64,000 nt of DNA from Rhodanobacter sp. (lineage in GTDB: Bacteria; Pseudomonadota; Gammaproteobacteria; Xanthomonadales; Rhodanobacteraceae): positions 36,458 to 100,457 of the forward strand of contig JASBTI010000030.1 in assembly GCA_030148505.1 (NCBI GenBank), in the 5' to 3' direction. The translations under genes and the position numbers were made by a program. Positions 40,501 to 50,102 of the stretch are shown here, one piece after another. The notes under the pieces are model-generated. The model was not told where the DNA came from. It did no database searches and worked only from the letters and a program-made list of their open reading frames with translations. Each line of letters begins with the position of its first letter. The stretch's first letter is position 1.

Positions 40501-40740
40501 CTTGGCGATAATCCGTTCCACCGTCTGCCAATTGATCGGCTCGATGTAGACCGCATCCGCCGTGTCCGGGTCGGTCATGATGGTGGCGGGGTTGGAGTTC
40601 ACCAGGATCACCCGGTAGCCCTCCTCTTTCAACGCCTTGCAGGCTTGCGCCCCGGAATAGTCGAACTCACAGGCCTGGCCGATCACGATGGGGCCGGCGC
40701 CGATGATCAGAATGCTTTTTATGTCGGTACGCTTGGTCAT
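37513..40740 (-). CDS. carB: Carbamoyl-phosphate synthase large subunit
   Basis: 1,075-residue synthetase with two homologous ATP-grasp halves (start [21 protein letters not shown]; second half from about residue 560, [20 protein letters not shown]) and a C-terminal MGS-like allosteric domain ([20 protein letters not shown]). It uses ammonia from CarA to make carbamoyl phosphate for arginine and pyrimidine synthesis. It starts one base after the carA stop and overlaps greA at its end. Confidence 0.98.
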   Translation of the reverse strand: MTKRTDIKSILIIGAGPIVIGQACEFDYSGAQACKALKEEGYRVILVNSNPATIMTDPDTADAVYIEPINWQTVERIIAKERPDAVLPTMGGQTGLNCALDLDDHGVLAKYGVELIGASREAIRMAEDRELFRVAMAEIGLECPKAEVVRTFEQAVEAQLKVGYPTIVRPSFTLGGSGGGIAYNREEFETIVKHGMELSPVGEVLVEESVLGWKEFEMEVVRDTADNCIIVCSIENLDPMGVHTGDSITVAPAQTLTDKEYQRLRDASIAVLRKIGVDTGGSNVQFGINAEDGRVVVIEMNPRVSRSSALASKATGFPIAKIAAKLAVGYTLDELKNDITGGLTPASFEPTIDYVVTKIPRFAFEKFPSADARLTTQMKSVGEVMAIGRTFHESLQKALRGLEIGKTGLNPTGLDISTEAGLATLKRELREPRPDRVFHLADAFRAGLTLEEVHDLSRVDPWFLAAFEDIVLAEDEVRAQGLTALDAVRIRELKRMGFADARLAELTGTDEAAVRHLRRTLGVRPVYKRVDSCAAEFATTTAYMYSTYEEECEANPTDRDKIIVLGGGPNRIGQGIEFDYCCVHASLALREDGFETIMINCNPETVSTDYDTSDRLYFESLTLEDVLEIVDLEKPKGVIVQYGGQTPLKLARALEAAGVPIIGTTPDSIDLAEDRERFQQMIVKLGLKQPPNRTARNADEALALAREIGYPLVVRPSYVLGGRAMEVVYDDDDLSRYIREAVQVSNDSPVLLDRFLDHAVEVDVDIIADAEGNVLIGGIMEHIEEAGVHSGDSSCSLPPYSLTAEVQDEMRRQSAAMARELKVIGLMNTQFAIQGDTVYILEVNPRASRTVPFVSKATGVPLAKIAARAMAGRSLVEQGATREVIPAYYSVKEAIFPFLKFQNVDPILGPEMRSTGEVMGVGRSFGAAFARGHDAAGIRTPGKGKVFVSVRDADKDRLLAVAMDVIARGFSLVATSGTASYLAARGVVCERINKVLEGRPHIVDLIKNGEIVYIVNTTEGKQAIADSFSIRREALQHRVTYSTTVAGARALVHSLDFHSGDEVHSLQELHKELSA

Positions 40741-40741
40741 C

Positions 40742-41869
40742 TCAGCGGCTCTCCTGCATCAGCTTGGCGAATCGATCGAACAGGTAGCCGATATCGCGCG
40801 GCCCCGGGCTCGCCTCGGGGTGTCCCTGGAAACAGAAGGCCGGCCGGTCAGTCAGGGTGAAGCCTTGCAGCGAACCATCGAACAGTGAGGCATGGGTGAT
40901 TCGCGTATTGGCCGGCAACGTCGCCGGATCGACGGCGAAGCCGTGGTTCTGCGAGGTAATCAGCACGCGCCCGTCGTCCAGATCCTTGACCGGATGATTC
41001 GCCCCGTGATGACCGAACTTCATCTTGAGCGTCTTCGCACCCAGTGCCAGGCCCATGATCTGATGGCCGAGGCAGATGCCGAACAGGGGAATCTTCGCGT
41101 CGAGCAGCTCCCGGGCAGCGGCAATGGCATAGTCACACGCCGCCGGATCTCCCGGCCCGTTGGATAGGAACACGCCATCGGGTTTCATGGCCAACACCTC
41201 TGCCGCAGGCGTCTGCGCCGGTACCACGGTGATCTCGCACCCTTGTTCGGCCAACAACCGCAGAATGTTTTGCTTTACGCCGAAGTCATAAGCAATCACT
41301 TTGAAGCGCGGCGCTGGCTGACTGAAGGTCGTGCCGTCAAGATCGTATACACCTTCGCACCAGGTGTAGGGCTGGCCAACACTGACGACCTTAGCCAGAT
41401 CCATGCCGTTGAGACCCGGAAAAGCGCGCGCTTTGGCTAGCGCAGCCTCTGGGTCAACCTGCTCACCGGCAACGATGCAGCCGGCCAGCGCGCCTTTGTC
41501 GCGAAGTATGCGGGTCAGTCGACGGGTGTCGAGACCGGCGATGGCGACGGTTCCATGACGTCTCAGGTAGTCGGGCAGGCTTTCTTTGCTGCGCCAGCTG
41601 CTGGCGCGACGTGGCACATCGCGCACAATCAGGCCCGCTGCATGCACGGTAGTGGACTCGACATCCTCGGCATTGCAACCGGTGTTGCCGACATGGGGGT
41701 AGGTCAGGGTCACCAGCTGACGGGCGTACGAGGGATCGGTCAGGATCTCCTGGTAACCGGTCATGGCTGTATTGAAAACTACTTCACCTACGGTTTCACC
41801 GAGGGTGCCCACGGCGTAGCCATGGAACATGCTGCCGTCTTCGAGGGCGAGCAAAGCGGGAATGGACAT
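40742..41869 (-). CDS. carA: Carbamoyl-phosphate synthase small subunit
   Basis: 375-residue glutamine amidotransferase partner of CarB. An N-terminal CPSase domain ([13 protein letters not shown]) is followed by a class I GATase domain with the nucleophile in FGICLGHQ and the histidine in [12 protein letters not shown]. It is the first gene of carA-carB-greA. The promoter must lie in 41870-42080, a divergent region shared with the oxygenase gene. Confidence 0.98.
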   Translation of the reverse strand: MSIPALLALEDGSMFHGYAVGTLGETVGEVVFNTAMTGYQEILTDPSYARQLVTLTYPHVGNTGCNAEDVESTTVHAAGLIVRDVPRRASSWRSKESLPDYLRRHGTVAIAGLDTRRLTRILRDKGALAGCIVAGEQVDPEAALAKARAFPGLNGMDLAKVVSVGQPYTWCEGVYDLDGTTFSQPAPRFKVIAYDFGVKQNILRLLAEQGCEITVVPAQTPAAEVLAMKPDGVFLSNGPGDPAACDYAIAAARELLDAKIPLFGICLGHQIMGLALGAKTLKMKFGHHGANHPVKDLDDGRVLITSQNHGFAVDPATLPANTRITHASLFDGSLQGFTLTDRPAFCFQGHPEASPGPRDIGYLFDRFAKLMQESR

Positions 41870-42083
41870 ACGTTAACCGCCTTTTGGATGCAGCGAAGTC
41901 CGCAAGCCGCACCATGGCAGGCCTGGGGAACTTGGTGGGGAATGGATCAGGGCGGGTCGAAATGATAGGCGGCAGCGCGCCTTCTGTCCACCGTACCACG
42001 GATGGATTCCTCGGATTCATGGCGATCACGGCAATTCTTCCAGCGTTACACTAAGCCATGTTCGCAAGGAGTTGAATGCCCTC

Positions 42084-42779
42084 ATGAGTGCTGTCGTGCT
42101 GCTCGATCCCGCCCGTCTTGATCGCCCCGATACCACGGTGAAACAGCATCCCTTCCCGTTTCTCGTCGCCCACGGACAGCTTCCGGACGAAGCACGCACC
42201 GAGTTGAATCGTGACTTCCCACGCTATGCCAGCGCGGGCTTCTTTCCCTATGACCCGAGCGAATGCGGGCCGTCGATCAATGCCTTGATCGACAATATGA
42301 CCGCGCCCGCCTTTGCCAGTGCGGTAGGGAGCCGGCTCGGCATCGACAACCTCGGCCAATACCCGACGCTGACGACACTATGCCGACTGTTGAACAAACG
42401 GCACGGCACTATTCACACGGATAGCCAATCCAAGGTCGTGACCGCCCTGCTCTACCTGAACACGCAGTGGCCGGATACCAGCAACGGCTGTCTGCGTTTT
42501 TTGCATAAAATCGATGACATCGACAGCACTATCGTGCCCGAGTTGCTCCCGCTTTACGGCGAACTGGCCGCTTTCCGACGCTGCGAAAACTCCTTCCATG
42601 GTCATCTCCCCTACGAGGGTGAACGCCGCGTCATCCAGGTCGCCTGGTTGACCAGTGAGGAAGAGAAGCTGCGCAAGACCAAGCGCGGGAAGTTTTCGCG
42701 GGCATTCAAGAAGTTCTTCGGCAAGCTCGATACCCGACTGGGTGCCGGCCGCGATCGCAGTGCTTCGCATCGTGATTGA
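42084..42779 (+). CDS. 2-oxoglutarate/Fe(II)-dependent oxygenase family protein
   Basis: 231-residue protein with the double-stranded beta-helix iron triad: His111 and Asp113 in TIHTDSQSK, and His172 in SFHGHLPYEGE, with Arg181/182 in the 2-oxoglutarate position. A basic C-terminal tail (KRGKFSRAFKKFFGKL) follows. The substrate is unknown; such proteins modify peptides, lipids or small molecules. The ATG at 42084 is chosen, with AAGGAG 12 bases upstream, which is long. A TTG at 42072 is the other option. It is divergent from carA. Confidence 0.78.
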   Translation: MSAVVLLDPARLDRPDTTVKQHPFPFLVAHGQLPDEARTELNRDFPRYASAGFFPYDPSECGPSINALIDNMTAPAFASAVGSRLGIDNLGQYPTLTTLCRLLNKRHGTIHTDSQSKVVTALLYLNTQWPDTSNGCLRFLHKIDDIDSTIVPELLPLYGELAAFRRCENSFHGHLPYEGERRVIQVAWLTSEEEKLRKTKRGKFSRAFKKFFGKLDTRLGAGRDRSASHRD

Positions 42780-42790
42780 CAGAATAGCTT

Positions 42791-43798
42791 TCAGCGCATG
42801 AGCTCATACCACCCCATGAAAAGCGCAAATACCGCATAGAACAACCCGGCCGGCAGCAGCCGCACAGCATCGACCCGGCCCTCGCGAAACAGCCACCACA
42901 GGTAGCCGACTGCGAGGATGGTGACGCCGCTGGCCACGATCAGCGGGGCATCGAACAACCAGGGTGTTGCGAACAATGCCAGCGAGCTGGGGACGGTCGC
43001 CTGGATCATCATGGACCCGGAAATGTTCGCCAGGGCCAGGCGCTCCTTGCCCTGACGCACCCAGATCAGCGCATTGACGGTCTCCGGCAGTTCGGTGGCT
43101 ACCGGACTCAATACCAAGGCAATCAGATGTGCCGGCAAACCAAGCAGCACGCCGAGATCCTCAAGCCGTCCCACAAACAACCTGGAGGCGACCGCAATAA
43201 GCAGCAGAGAGCCCGCCGTCTGGATGGCAACCCAACCCCAGGAGGGCTCGGCGTGCCGCGGTTGCAGCTTGAGCGGCTCGAGCGACTCATCTTCCGGCGC
43301 GCCGTCGATGCGGCGCATCTCCCCGCGAGCATAGGCGGCGTAGGCGAGCAAAAACCCGATACCGAGCCATGGCTTGATGCTGAAGGCAACCAGCCCCAGG
43401 CCGGCCTTAACCACGAAGATCGCCAGAAACCAAGATTGATCACGGGCCAGTCGCCGATGGTCGACACGAATAATCCGGTCAGCGCGACGCAGCTTGCGGC
43501 GATTGCTCCACAGTGCCGCACCCACGACGGCATAGGCGATGGTCGCAAGCACCAACGGGCCACCCAACGCGGCGCCCACGCCGATGTCGCGCGCCTCTGG
43601 CGTCTTGCCGAAAATCACGGCGACAAAGGTCACCGCGCTTTCCGGCAGCGCGGTGCCGAACGCAGCCAGCACGGTTCCGGTAGCGGTCGCGCCCAGCTTG
43701 AGCTTGCGGCCGCACCACTCGATACCGTTGACGAAGTATTCGCAGGCGACATAGATCGCTGCCGCCGAAACCACGAGAAGACACAAGACAAGCAGCAT
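42791..43798 (-). CDS. Sodium/calcium exchanger (CaCA superfamily) membrane protein
   Basis: 335-residue inner-membrane antiporter with about ten helices and the two alpha repeats that define the family: VLAAFGTALPESAVTF, and SPVATELPETVNALIWV followed by NISGSMMIQ. Family members exchange calcium or another divalent cation for sodium or protons. The leader RNA upstream looks like a manganese-sensing yybP-ykoY element, suggesting Mn2+ export or a Mn-dependent role. A short AAGG precedes the ATG. Confidence 0.9.
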   Translation of the reverse strand: MLLVLCLLVVSAAAIYVACEYFVNGIEWCGRKLKLGATATGTVLAAFGTALPESAVTFVAVIFGKTPEARDIGVGAALGGPLVLATIAYAVVGAALWSNRRKLRRADRIIRVDHRRLARDQSWFLAIFVVKAGLGLVAFSIKPWLGIGFLLAYAAYARGEMRRIDGAPEDESLEPLKLQPRHAEPSWGWVAIQTAGSLLLIAVASRLFVGRLEDLGVLLGLPAHLIALVLSPVATELPETVNALIWVRQGKERLALANISGSMMIQATVPSSLALFATPWLFDAPLIVASGVTILAVGYLWWLFREGRVDAVRLLPAGLFYAVFALFMGWYELMR

Positions 43799-43810
43799 GA
43801 GCTGAACCTT

Positions 43811-43859
43811 GGCCGGGCGAGCGATCTACCTATGGCACAAAGACACCGCTCGCCCGGCC
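43811..43859 (-). promoter_or_regulatory. 13-bp hairpin between the riboswitch and the exchanger start
   Basis: On the minus strand GGCCGGGCGAGCG (43859-43847) pairs perfectly with CGCTCGCCCGGCC (43823-43811) around a 23-base loop, 13 bases before the ATG and just before the AAGG ribosome site. It has no U-tract. Its place after the riboswitch-like core suggests the expression platform, acting on translation or on RNA polymerase. Confidence 0.55.
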
Positions 43860-43865
43860 CGGGTG

Positions 43866-44015
43866 AGCATGTCGATGACCAAAGGTCTCGCCGGGCACAT
43901 CGATACCCGAGGGGATCGATGGCTGTCCGTACCACAGTGCCGCAAGGCACCAAGTGTGTTGATACGGACGCCTCGGGGGTTGAGGCGGGCTACTCCCCAA
44001 TGACAACGCTGCCGA
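43866..44015 (-). promoter_or_regulatory. yybP-ykoY manganese riboswitch candidate
   Basis: Reading the minus strand: GGGGAGTAGCC (43998-43988) is the L1 signature. The P2 stem is CGCCTC/GAGGCG (43987-43982 with 43974-43969). A P3-like arm TCCGTA/TACGGA (43968-43963 with 43931-43926) carries TCAACACAC and an inner GTGCC-TTGC-GGCAC hairpin. A CATCGAT/ATCGATG stem follows, then GGCGAGACC (43892-43884), matching the conserved L3 purine box. These are the hallmarks of RF00080 manganese riboswitches. The closing P1 helix is not clear by eye. It lies directly upstream of the CaCA exchanger. Confidence 0.75.
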
Positions 44016-44107
44016 TGCTAGCGATAGTCACGATGTCAGACAAGCGCTGTCGACAGCACGTCCCCAAATAGCATCAGGGCGCGAGCAATCGTCTGGGCGC
44101 AAGACGG

Positions 44108-44896
44108 TCACAGCACATCGTCCAGTTGCCAGCTTCCCGCGGAGCGCCCGTGCAGCCACTGTGCCGCCTGCAGCGCGCCGCGAGCAAAAACAGAGCGATC
44201 GGTAGCGCGGTGACTCAACTCGATCCGTTCACCCTTTCCGATCAACAAGGCGTGGTGTTCACCGACGATATCGCCACCACGCACGACCGCGAAACCGATG
44301 CTGCCATCCACGCGTTCCCCGGGGCGACCCTCGCGGCTATACACCGCCGCCGTCGCCAGATCGATGTTTCGCGCCGCCGCAGCCGCGTGCCCCAACGCCA
44401 ATGCCGTGCCGGAAGGTGCATCCTGCTTGTGGCCATGATGGGCCTCGACGATCTCCAGATCCCACGCGGGGAAAGCTGCTGCAGCCTCGCGTAACAGGCG
44501 CGTCAACATCGTCACGCCAAGGCTGAAGTTCGCAGCCCGCAATACGGCAATGTGCTCGCAGGCACCCTCCAGCCTCGCCTCCAATGCGCTGTCGATACCG
44601 GTGGTTCCGGTTACCAGCGCGGTACCGTTGGCCAAGCAATAATCGAGCGCCGCCGCCAACGCTTCCGGTCCGCTGAAGTCGACGACAACATCCAGGGCGG
44701 GCGCTTGCGACCAGTCATGCGCATAGCGCAAGGCATCGCTCGGCCCGGGGAATACCGACGCCCCGTCGGATTCCGACCCGGGAGCGACGACGGCATAGTC
44801 GAGCCGAAAGGCCGGATCCTCCTTCAAAAGCCCCAGCAAGGCCTGGCCCATGCGGCCAGAGGCGCCGTTGATGGCCAGGCGAACCGGGCGGCTCAT
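44108..44896 (-). CDS. dapB: 4-hydroxy-tetrahydrodipicolinate reductase
   Basis: 262-residue enzyme of the diaminopimelate/lysine pathway, reducing hydroxytetrahydrodipicolinate with NAD(P)H. The nucleotide loop INGASGRMGQALL is at the N-terminus. The catalytic region EAHHGHKQDAPSGTAL includes the His-His pair and the substrate lysine. Length is normal. It lies 58 bases downstream of dnaJ on the same strand, so it may be carried on the heat-shock transcript. The exchanger gene follows after the riboswitch. Confidence 0.97.
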   Translation of the reverse strand: MSRPVRLAINGASGRMGQALLGLLKEDPAFRLDYAVVAPGSESDGASVFPGPSDALRYAHDWSQAPALDVVVDFSGPEALAAALDYCLANGTALVTGTTGIDSALEARLEGACEHIAVLRAANFSLGVTMLTRLLREAAAAFPAWDLEIVEAHHGHKQDAPSGTALALGHAAAAARNIDLATAAVYSREGRPGERVDGSIGFAVVRGGDIVGEHHALLIGKGERIELSHRATDRSVFARGALQAAQWLHGRSAGSWQLDDVL

Positions 44897-44954
44897 CGCG
44901 TCGCTCTCACGATGGCGCCAGCATTGCCGGATGTCTCGGGTTGCACGGACGTGT

Positions 44955-46085
44955 TCATGCCGTGACCTTGGACCAGAACTGCTTCACCCCGTCGACCCAT
45001 CCCTTGGCACGCGGCGTGTGCTTGTCGGCATCAGCGCCGTCGAATGTCGCCTCCAGTGACTCCAGCAACTCACGTTGCTGCCGGGTCAGGTGTACCGGGG
45101 TTTCAAGAACTACCCGACAGATCAGGTCACCATAACGGCTGTTGCGCACCGACTTCACACCGCGGCCACGGAGACGGAACTGGGCACCGGTCTGGGTTTC
45201 GGGAGGAATATTGATCGGTACCTCGCCCTCCAGCGTGGGTACCCGCAGTTCGGCACCAAGTGCCGCCTGCGAAAAGCGGATCGGCAACTCGCAGTGCAGG
45301 TCATTGCCTTCGCGCCGAAAGATCGCATGTTCACGCACGTGAACTTCCACATACAGATCACCTGACGGCGAACCTGACGGACCCGCCTCCCCCTGGCCGC
45401 TGAGGCGGATGCGGTCCCCGTTGTCCACGCCTGCGGGAATCTGCACCGACAATGTCCGGGTCTCCTCGAGCCGGCCTTCGCCATGGCATTTCCTGCACGG
45501 CCTCTCGATCGCCTGGCCACTGCCGCCGCAATGGGGGCAGGCCTGCTGAATCGAAAAAATGCCGTTTTGCATGCGTACCTGCCCGTGACCATGACAGGTC
45601 TTGCATTTGCTGACCTTGCCGTCTTCGGAGCCGGTTCCCTTGCAATGATGGCAACCGACCTGGGTCGGTATCTCGATCTGGCGGCTTACCCCGAATACGG
45701 CCTCTTCGAGGTCGAGTTCGATGATGTAGCGCAAGTCGGCACCACGACGCTGACGGCCCCGGCCCGCCCCACTGCGGCCGAAGATATCGCCGAAAATATC
45801 GCCGAAAATATCGCCGACATCCCCAAAGCCTGCGCCACCGCCACGCCCGCCCATGCCATGTTCGAAGGCGGCATGGCCATGCTGATCGTACATCGCCCTT
45901 TTTTGTGCGTCGGCGAGGACTTCGTAGGCCTCCTTGGCCTCCTTGAATTTCTCCTGCGCGGCCGGATCATCCGGGCATCGGTCCGGGTGGTATTTCATCG
46001 CAAGCCGGCGAAACGACTTTTTCAACTCGGCTTCGCTGACATGGCGATCCACGCCCAGCACTTCGTAGTAGTCACGCTTGCTCAT
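44955..46085 (-). CDS. dnaJ: Chaperone DnaJ
   Basis: 376-residue type I Hsp40. J domain with HPD in MKYHPDRCP, a Gly/Phe-rich linker ([12 protein letters not shown] and [11 protein letters not shown]) and four CxxCxGxG zinc motifs ([32 protein letters not shown]), then the C-terminal client domains. It delivers unfolded proteins to DnaK and stimulates its ATPase. It is separated from dnaK by 131 bases containing a GC-rich imperfect hairpin (about 46155-46186) without a T-run. Confidence 0.98.
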   Translation of the reverse strand: MSKRDYYEVLGVDRHVSEAELKKSFRRLAMKYHPDRCPDDPAAQEKFKEAKEAYEVLADAQKRAMYDQHGHAAFEHGMGGRGGGAGFGDVGDIFGDIFGDIFGRSGAGRGRQRRGADLRYIIELDLEEAVFGVSRQIEIPTQVGCHHCKGTGSEDGKVSKCKTCHGHGQVRMQNGIFSIQQACPHCGGSGQAIERPCRKCHGEGRLEETRTLSVQIPAGVDNGDRIRLSGQGEAGPSGSPSGDLYVEVHVREHAIFRREGNDLHCELPIRFSQAALGAELRVPTLEGEVPINIPPETQTGAQFRLRGRGVKSVRNSRYGDLICRVVLETPVHLTRQQRELLESLEATFDGADADKHTPRAKGWVDGVKQFWSKVTA

Positions 46086-46216
46086 TCATGCATCCACACT
46101 CTTGTCGCGCCTCATCTGAGGCTAGTGATTCCATAACCCGCATTCAGCAGACAGCCCGCACCAGGAACCTCCCCGGCGCGGGCTGGCAGATCGGCCACGC
46201 CGATAGCGGCGGCGAC

Positions 46217-48142
46217 TTACTTCTTGTCGTCTTTCACTTCAGTGAATTCGGCATCGACGACATCGTCCGGCTGCGCGGAGCCACCCCCAGGCGCTGCCTG
46301 CGCATCAGCCTCGGCGGAGGCGCCTCCACCCTGGGCCGCTGCCTGCAGCGCTTGGGCTGCCTGCTCAAGCTTCTCGGATTTTGCCTCGATAGCCGCCTTG
46401 TCGTCACCGTCCTTGACCTTTTCCAGATCGGACAATGCACCTTCGATGTTGCTGAGCTGGTCGGCCGGAATCTTGCCGCCGTGCTCCTTCAACGCCCCGC
46501 GGGTGGAGTGCACCAACTGATCGGCCTTGTTGCGAACGGCGACCAGTTCGTGGAACTTGCGATCCTCTTCCTTGTTCGCCTCGGCATCGGCGACCATGCG
46601 CTGGATTTCGTCCTCGGACAGGCCTGAACCGGCCTTGATCTCGATTTTCTGCTCTTTGCCGGTCTTCTTGTCCTTGGCCGACACGTGCAGGATACCGTTC
46701 GCGTCGATGTCGAAGGTGACCTCGATCTGCGGCATGCCGCGTGGCGCCGGATCAATGCCCTGCAAGTCGAACTTGCCAAGCGACTTGTTCGCGCTGGCGC
46801 GCTCGCGTTCACCCTGCAGTACGTGCACGGTCACAGCGGTTTGATTGTCGTCGGCGGTGGAGAACGTCTGCGCCGCCTTGGTTGGCACCGTGGTGTTCTT
46901 CTCGATCAGCTTGGTCATCACACCGCCCATCGTCTCGATACCGAGCGACAACGGGGTTACGTCCAGCAGCAGCACGTCCTTGACCGAGCCGCCCAACACG
47001 CCACCCTGAATCGCCGCACCGACGGCAACCGCCTCGTCCGGGTTGACGTCCTTGCGCGGCTCCTTGCCGAAGAAGTCCTTCACCGATTCCTGCACCTTGG
47101 GCATGCGCGTCTGGCCACCGACGAGGATCACGTCGTCGATGTCGGCCACACGCAGCCCGGCGTCATTCAACGCCGTACGGCACGGCTCGATGGTCCGCTT
47201 GATCAGCTCTTCCACCAGCGATTCCAGCTTGGCGCGGGTCAGCTTGATATTCAGATGCTTCGGACCGGACGCGTCGGCCGTCACGTACGGCAGGTTCACG
47301 TCGGTCTGATGATTGGACGAGAGTTCGATCTTGGCGCGCTCGGCGGCGTCCTTCAGGCGCTGCAGCGCGAGCGGATCCTTACGCAGATCGATGCCCTGCT
47401 CCTTGTTGAATTCATCGACCAGGTAGTCAATGACGCGCATATCGAAATCTTCGCCACCGAGGAACGTATCGCCATTGGTGGCCAATACCTCAAACTGTTT
47501 CTCGCCGTCGACTTCGGCGATTTCGATGATCGAGACGTCAAACGTGCCGCCGCCGAGGTCGTACACCGCGATCTTGCGGTCCCCGCCCTTCTTGTCCATG
47601 CCATAGGCCAACGCCGCCGCGGTCGGCTCGTTGATGATGCGCTTGACATCGAGGCCGGCGATCTTGCCGGCGTCCTTGGTCGCCTGGCGCTGGCTGTCGT
47701 TGAAGTAGGCCGGCACCGTGATCACCGCCTCGGTGATCGTCTCGCCAAGGTAGTCCTCGGCGGTCTTTTTCATTTTCATCAGCACCTTGGCAGCGATCTC
47801 CTGCGGCGCCATCTTCTTGCCGTCGGAAGTCTCCACCCAGGCGTCGCCGTTCTCGTGTGCCACGATGGCGTAGGGCACGATATGCAGATCTTTCTGCACT
47901 TCGGGATCAGTGAACTTGCGCCCGATCAAGCGCTTCACCGCGTAAAAGGTGTTCTTAGGGTTGGTCACGCTCTGGCGCTTGGCCGAGGCACCCACCAGTA
48001 CTTCGCCATCCTTGTTGAAGGCGACGATGGATGGCGTGGTGCGGTCGCCTTCCGAATTCTCGATGACCTTTGCGCTGCTGCCGTCCATCACGGACACGCA
48101 GGAGTTGGTGGTGCCCAGGTCGATACCGATGATCTTGCCCAT
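46217..48142 (-). CDS. dnaK: Chaperone DnaK (Hsp70)
   Basis: 641-residue Hsp70. The N-terminal ATPase starts [18 protein letters not shown], with GGGTFDVS and the linker-proximal [16 protein letters not shown] substrate domain and a Gly/Ala-rich lid follow, ending [16 protein letters not shown]. It folds and refolds cytoplasmic proteins with DnaJ and GrpE. A sigma-32 promoter is visible 49-77 bases upstream, so dnaK-dnaJ can be transcribed without hrcA-grpE. Confidence 0.99.
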   Translation of the reverse strand: MGKIIGIDLGTTNSCVSVMDGSSAKVIENSEGDRTTPSIVAFNKDGEVLVGASAKRQSVTNPKNTFYAVKRLIGRKFTDPEVQKDLHIVPYAIVAHENGDAWVETSDGKKMAPQEIAAKVLMKMKKTAEDYLGETITEAVITVPAYFNDSQRQATKDAGKIAGLDVKRIINEPTAAALAYGMDKKGGDRKIAVYDLGGGTFDVSIIEIAEVDGEKQFEVLATNGDTFLGGEDFDMRVIDYLVDEFNKEQGIDLRKDPLALQRLKDAAERAKIELSSNHQTDVNLPYVTADASGPKHLNIKLTRAKLESLVEELIKRTIEPCRTALNDAGLRVADIDDVILVGGQTRMPKVQESVKDFFGKEPRKDVNPDEAVAVGAAIQGGVLGGSVKDVLLLDVTPLSLGIETMGGVMTKLIEKNTTVPTKAAQTFSTADDNQTAVTVHVLQGERERASANKSLGKFDLQGIDPAPRGMPQIEVTFDIDANGILHVSAKDKKTGKEQKIEIKAGSGLSEDEIQRMVADAEANKEEDRKFHELVAVRNKADQLVHSTRGALKEHGGKIPADQLSNIEGALSDLEKVKDGDDKAAIEAKSEKLEQAAQALQAAAQGGGASAEADAQAAPGGGSAQPDDVVDAEFTEVKDDKK

Positions 48143-48190
48143 GTGTATGCTCCGAATCTTTTTGCGGCTCCACGGCCGCGACTGTTTTCC

Positions 48191-48219
48191 AGATGGGGGG
48201 CCAGCTTCTGCGATTCAAT
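48191..48219 (-). promoter_or_regulatory. Sigma-32 heat-shock promoter of dnaK
   Basis: On the minus strand ATTGAAT (48219-48213) resembles the -35 CTTGAAA, and CCCCATCT (48198-48191) matches the -10 consensus CCCCATnT, with a 14-base spacer. It sits about 50 bases before the dnaK ATG. Confidence 0.75.
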
Positions 48220-48297
48220 GCCGAAGGGTCCCCGGATGCGATTTCCTTAGCGCTGACCGGCGTGTGTTACCAAGGGTCTTGCCGGCAGCGCGGTCAA

Positions 48298-48831
48298 TCA
48301 GTCACTTGCCACCGCAACGAGCGCCGGTCGCAGCAGGCGATCGTTCAGCACATAGCCTTTCTGCAATACGCTGATTACCGTGCCCGGCGCCGCATCCGGT
48401 GCCGCCACCATGCTCACGGCGTGATGGCGCTCCGGATCAAGCGGTTGGCCGAGTGGATCGATCTGTGACATGCCGTGGTTCTCGGCCACTTTCAACAACG
48501 ACTTCAGGGTCAGCTTGATGCCCTCGCGCATCGCGCCGATATCTCCGCCCTCCACCGCCAGGCCGCTCTCCAGGCCGTCATAGACAGGAAGCAGTTCGTT
48601 CAGCAACTTCTCATTGGCAAAGCGGCGCGCCTGCTCGAGATCGCGGTGCAGGCGGCGGCGCTGGTTTTCCAGCTCCGCATGCTCGCGCAGGACGGTTTCC
48701 CGCAACTCAGCGTTGCTGGCCTCCAGCTCGGCCACTCGAGTATGCAGGCTGTCCAGTTCACTCGTCGAGAGCTCATCCGAGGGCGGCTGCCCCGCAACCT
48801 CGTCGTGAGACTGAGGATCGTTGTTTTGCAT
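48298..48831 (-). CDS. grpE: Nucleotide exchange factor GrpE
   Basis: 177-residue GrpE. A disordered acidic N-terminus precedes the long coiled-coil helix (LHTRVAELEASNAELRETVL, then ENQRRRLHRDLEQARRFA). The C-terminal beta domain has GMSQIDPLGQPLDPERHHAVS and ends VLQKGYVLNDRLLRPALV. It releases ADP from DnaK. GGAG lies seven bases before the ATG. It is second in hrcA-grpE-dnaK-dnaJ. Confidence 0.98.
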   Translation of the reverse strand: MQNNDPQSHDEVAGQPPSDELSTSELDSLHTRVAELEASNAELRETVLREHAELENQRRRLHRDLEQARRFANEKLLNELLPVYDGLESGLAVEGGDIGAMREGIKLTLKSLLKVAENHGMSQIDPLGQPLDPERHHAVSMVAAPDAAPGTVISVLQKGYVLNDRLLRPALVAVASD

Positions 48832-48913
48832 GTGTCACTCCAAACGAAAATCCGTGGCCCGCGAGGATGCCGGCCGGCCAAATGTGCGCGGAAAACCCCG
48901 CGTCCCGCTGCGG

Positions 48914-49978
48914 TTATAGGGTCGTGACGGCGCGATTCAAGGCGTCGCTGAGTAATCCGGCCGCGGCCTGAACCACCGGAATCACCCTTTCGTAAGCCAT
49001 TCGAGTCGGGCCGATCACACCTACCGCCCCCAGCACCCGCCCTTGGGCCCCGTAGCTTGCGGTGACAACACTGCAACCATCCAATGCCGTAAAGCCCGAT
49101 TCTTCGCCGATGAAGAGCCGGACGCCGGGAGCACGGGCACATACTTCCATCAATTGCAGCAGCTCATTTTTCTGCTGGAATGCATCGAATAATTCGCGAA
49201 GCCGCTGTAAATTGGCCAGCTCCGAGTAGGCCATGAGGTTGGTCTGACCGCTGACCAGCACGTCGTTGCCACCGGTCTGCGGCGCGAATGACGCCGTTGC
49301 CAACTCCACCGTGCTGGCCAGCAGTCGATTGAGTTCACTGCCCGCCTCGCGCAGCTCAACCAGCAAATGGGCGCGAATATCGTCCACCCGTAGCCCAGCA
49401 AAGTGGCTGTTGAGATAGTTCGCCGCCTGCTCCAGCTCCTGGCTGTCCAGCGCCTTGTCCAACTGCACGATGCGGTTCTGCACCTGATTGTCGGTGAACA
49501 CCAGGATTACCAGCACCCGGGCCTCAGGCAGTGACACGAAGTCGATATGGCGCAGCGGAAAATCCGCTTGGCGCGGCACCGTAACCACTCCGGCAAAGCG
49601 GGTCATTGCGGAAAGCAGACTGGAAACATTGCCAAGCAGGTCTATGGTGCTGCCGGTAGGTTCGGACGGCAGCTCGCGCTGCAAGCGCACCATCTCATCC
49701 GGCGGCAACGGTTGAAGCTCGATCAGACTGTCGACAAACAAGCGTAGCCCGCGTGGGGTCGGTACACGGCCCGCGGACGTATGCGGAGAAGACACCAAAC
49801 CAGCATCCTCAAGATCCGCCATGATGTTGCGGATCGTTGCCGGACTCACATCCAGGCCCGAGGATCGCGACAGTGTGCGCGAACCCACCGGCTCTCCGTC
49901 CACCAGATACTGGGCGATCAACGTCCGCAGCAAGCGTCGCGTGCGAGCATCCAGGTCGTGGCCGTGAGAATTTGTCAT
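48914..49978 (-). CDS. hrcA: Heat-inducible transcription repressor HrcA
   Basis: 354-residue winged-helix repressor that binds CIRCE operators and senses GroEL availability. N-terminal HTH (GSRTLSRSSGLDVSPATIRN, ADLEDAGLVSSPHTSAGRVPT) and GAF-like C-terminal domain (GVIGPTRMAYERVIPVV) are intact. The start MTNSHGHDLD at 49978 is preferred; ATGs at 50005 and 50035 are in frame. No CIRCE inverted repeat was found beside it, so its targets are probably elsewhere (for example groESL). Confidence 0.97.
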   Translation of the reverse strand: MTNSHGHDLDARTRRLLRTLIAQYLVDGEPVGSRTLSRSSGLDVSPATIRNIMADLEDAGLVSSPHTSAGRVPTPRGLRLFVDSLIELQPLPPDEMVRLQRELPSEPTGSTIDLLGNVSSLLSAMTRFAGVVTVPRQADFPLRHIDFVSLPEARVLVILVFTDNQVQNRIVQLDKALDSQELEQAANYLNSHFAGLRVDDIRAHLLVELREAGSELNRLLASTVELATASFAPQTGGNDVLVSGQTNLMAYSELANLQRLRELFDAFQQKNELLQLMEVCARAPGVRLFIGEESGFTALDGCSVVTASYGAQGRVLGAVGVIGPTRMAYERVIPVVQAAAGLLSDALNRAVTTL

Positions 49979-50102
49979 GCGTCGTGGCAATCCGTGAGAC
50001 GCCATAGAAATAAGGTCTGCGCGACCAGCTTGCAAGTGGATGGCATGTTTTGTGGTGCCAGCCTGACGCTACAATTCCACGACTCCAGGACTCCGACCGG
50101 CC

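Noticed and set aside
46685..48250. Long plus-strand open frame opposite dnaK
   Set aside because: Antisense shadow of dnaK; the real coding frame is unmistakable.
49979..50102. Possible CIRCE operator or sigma-32 promoter before hrcA
   Set aside because: No GCACTC-N9-GAGTGC repeat. A TTGCA...ACCTTATTT arrangement near 50010-50036 is too far from the sigma-32 consensus to call.
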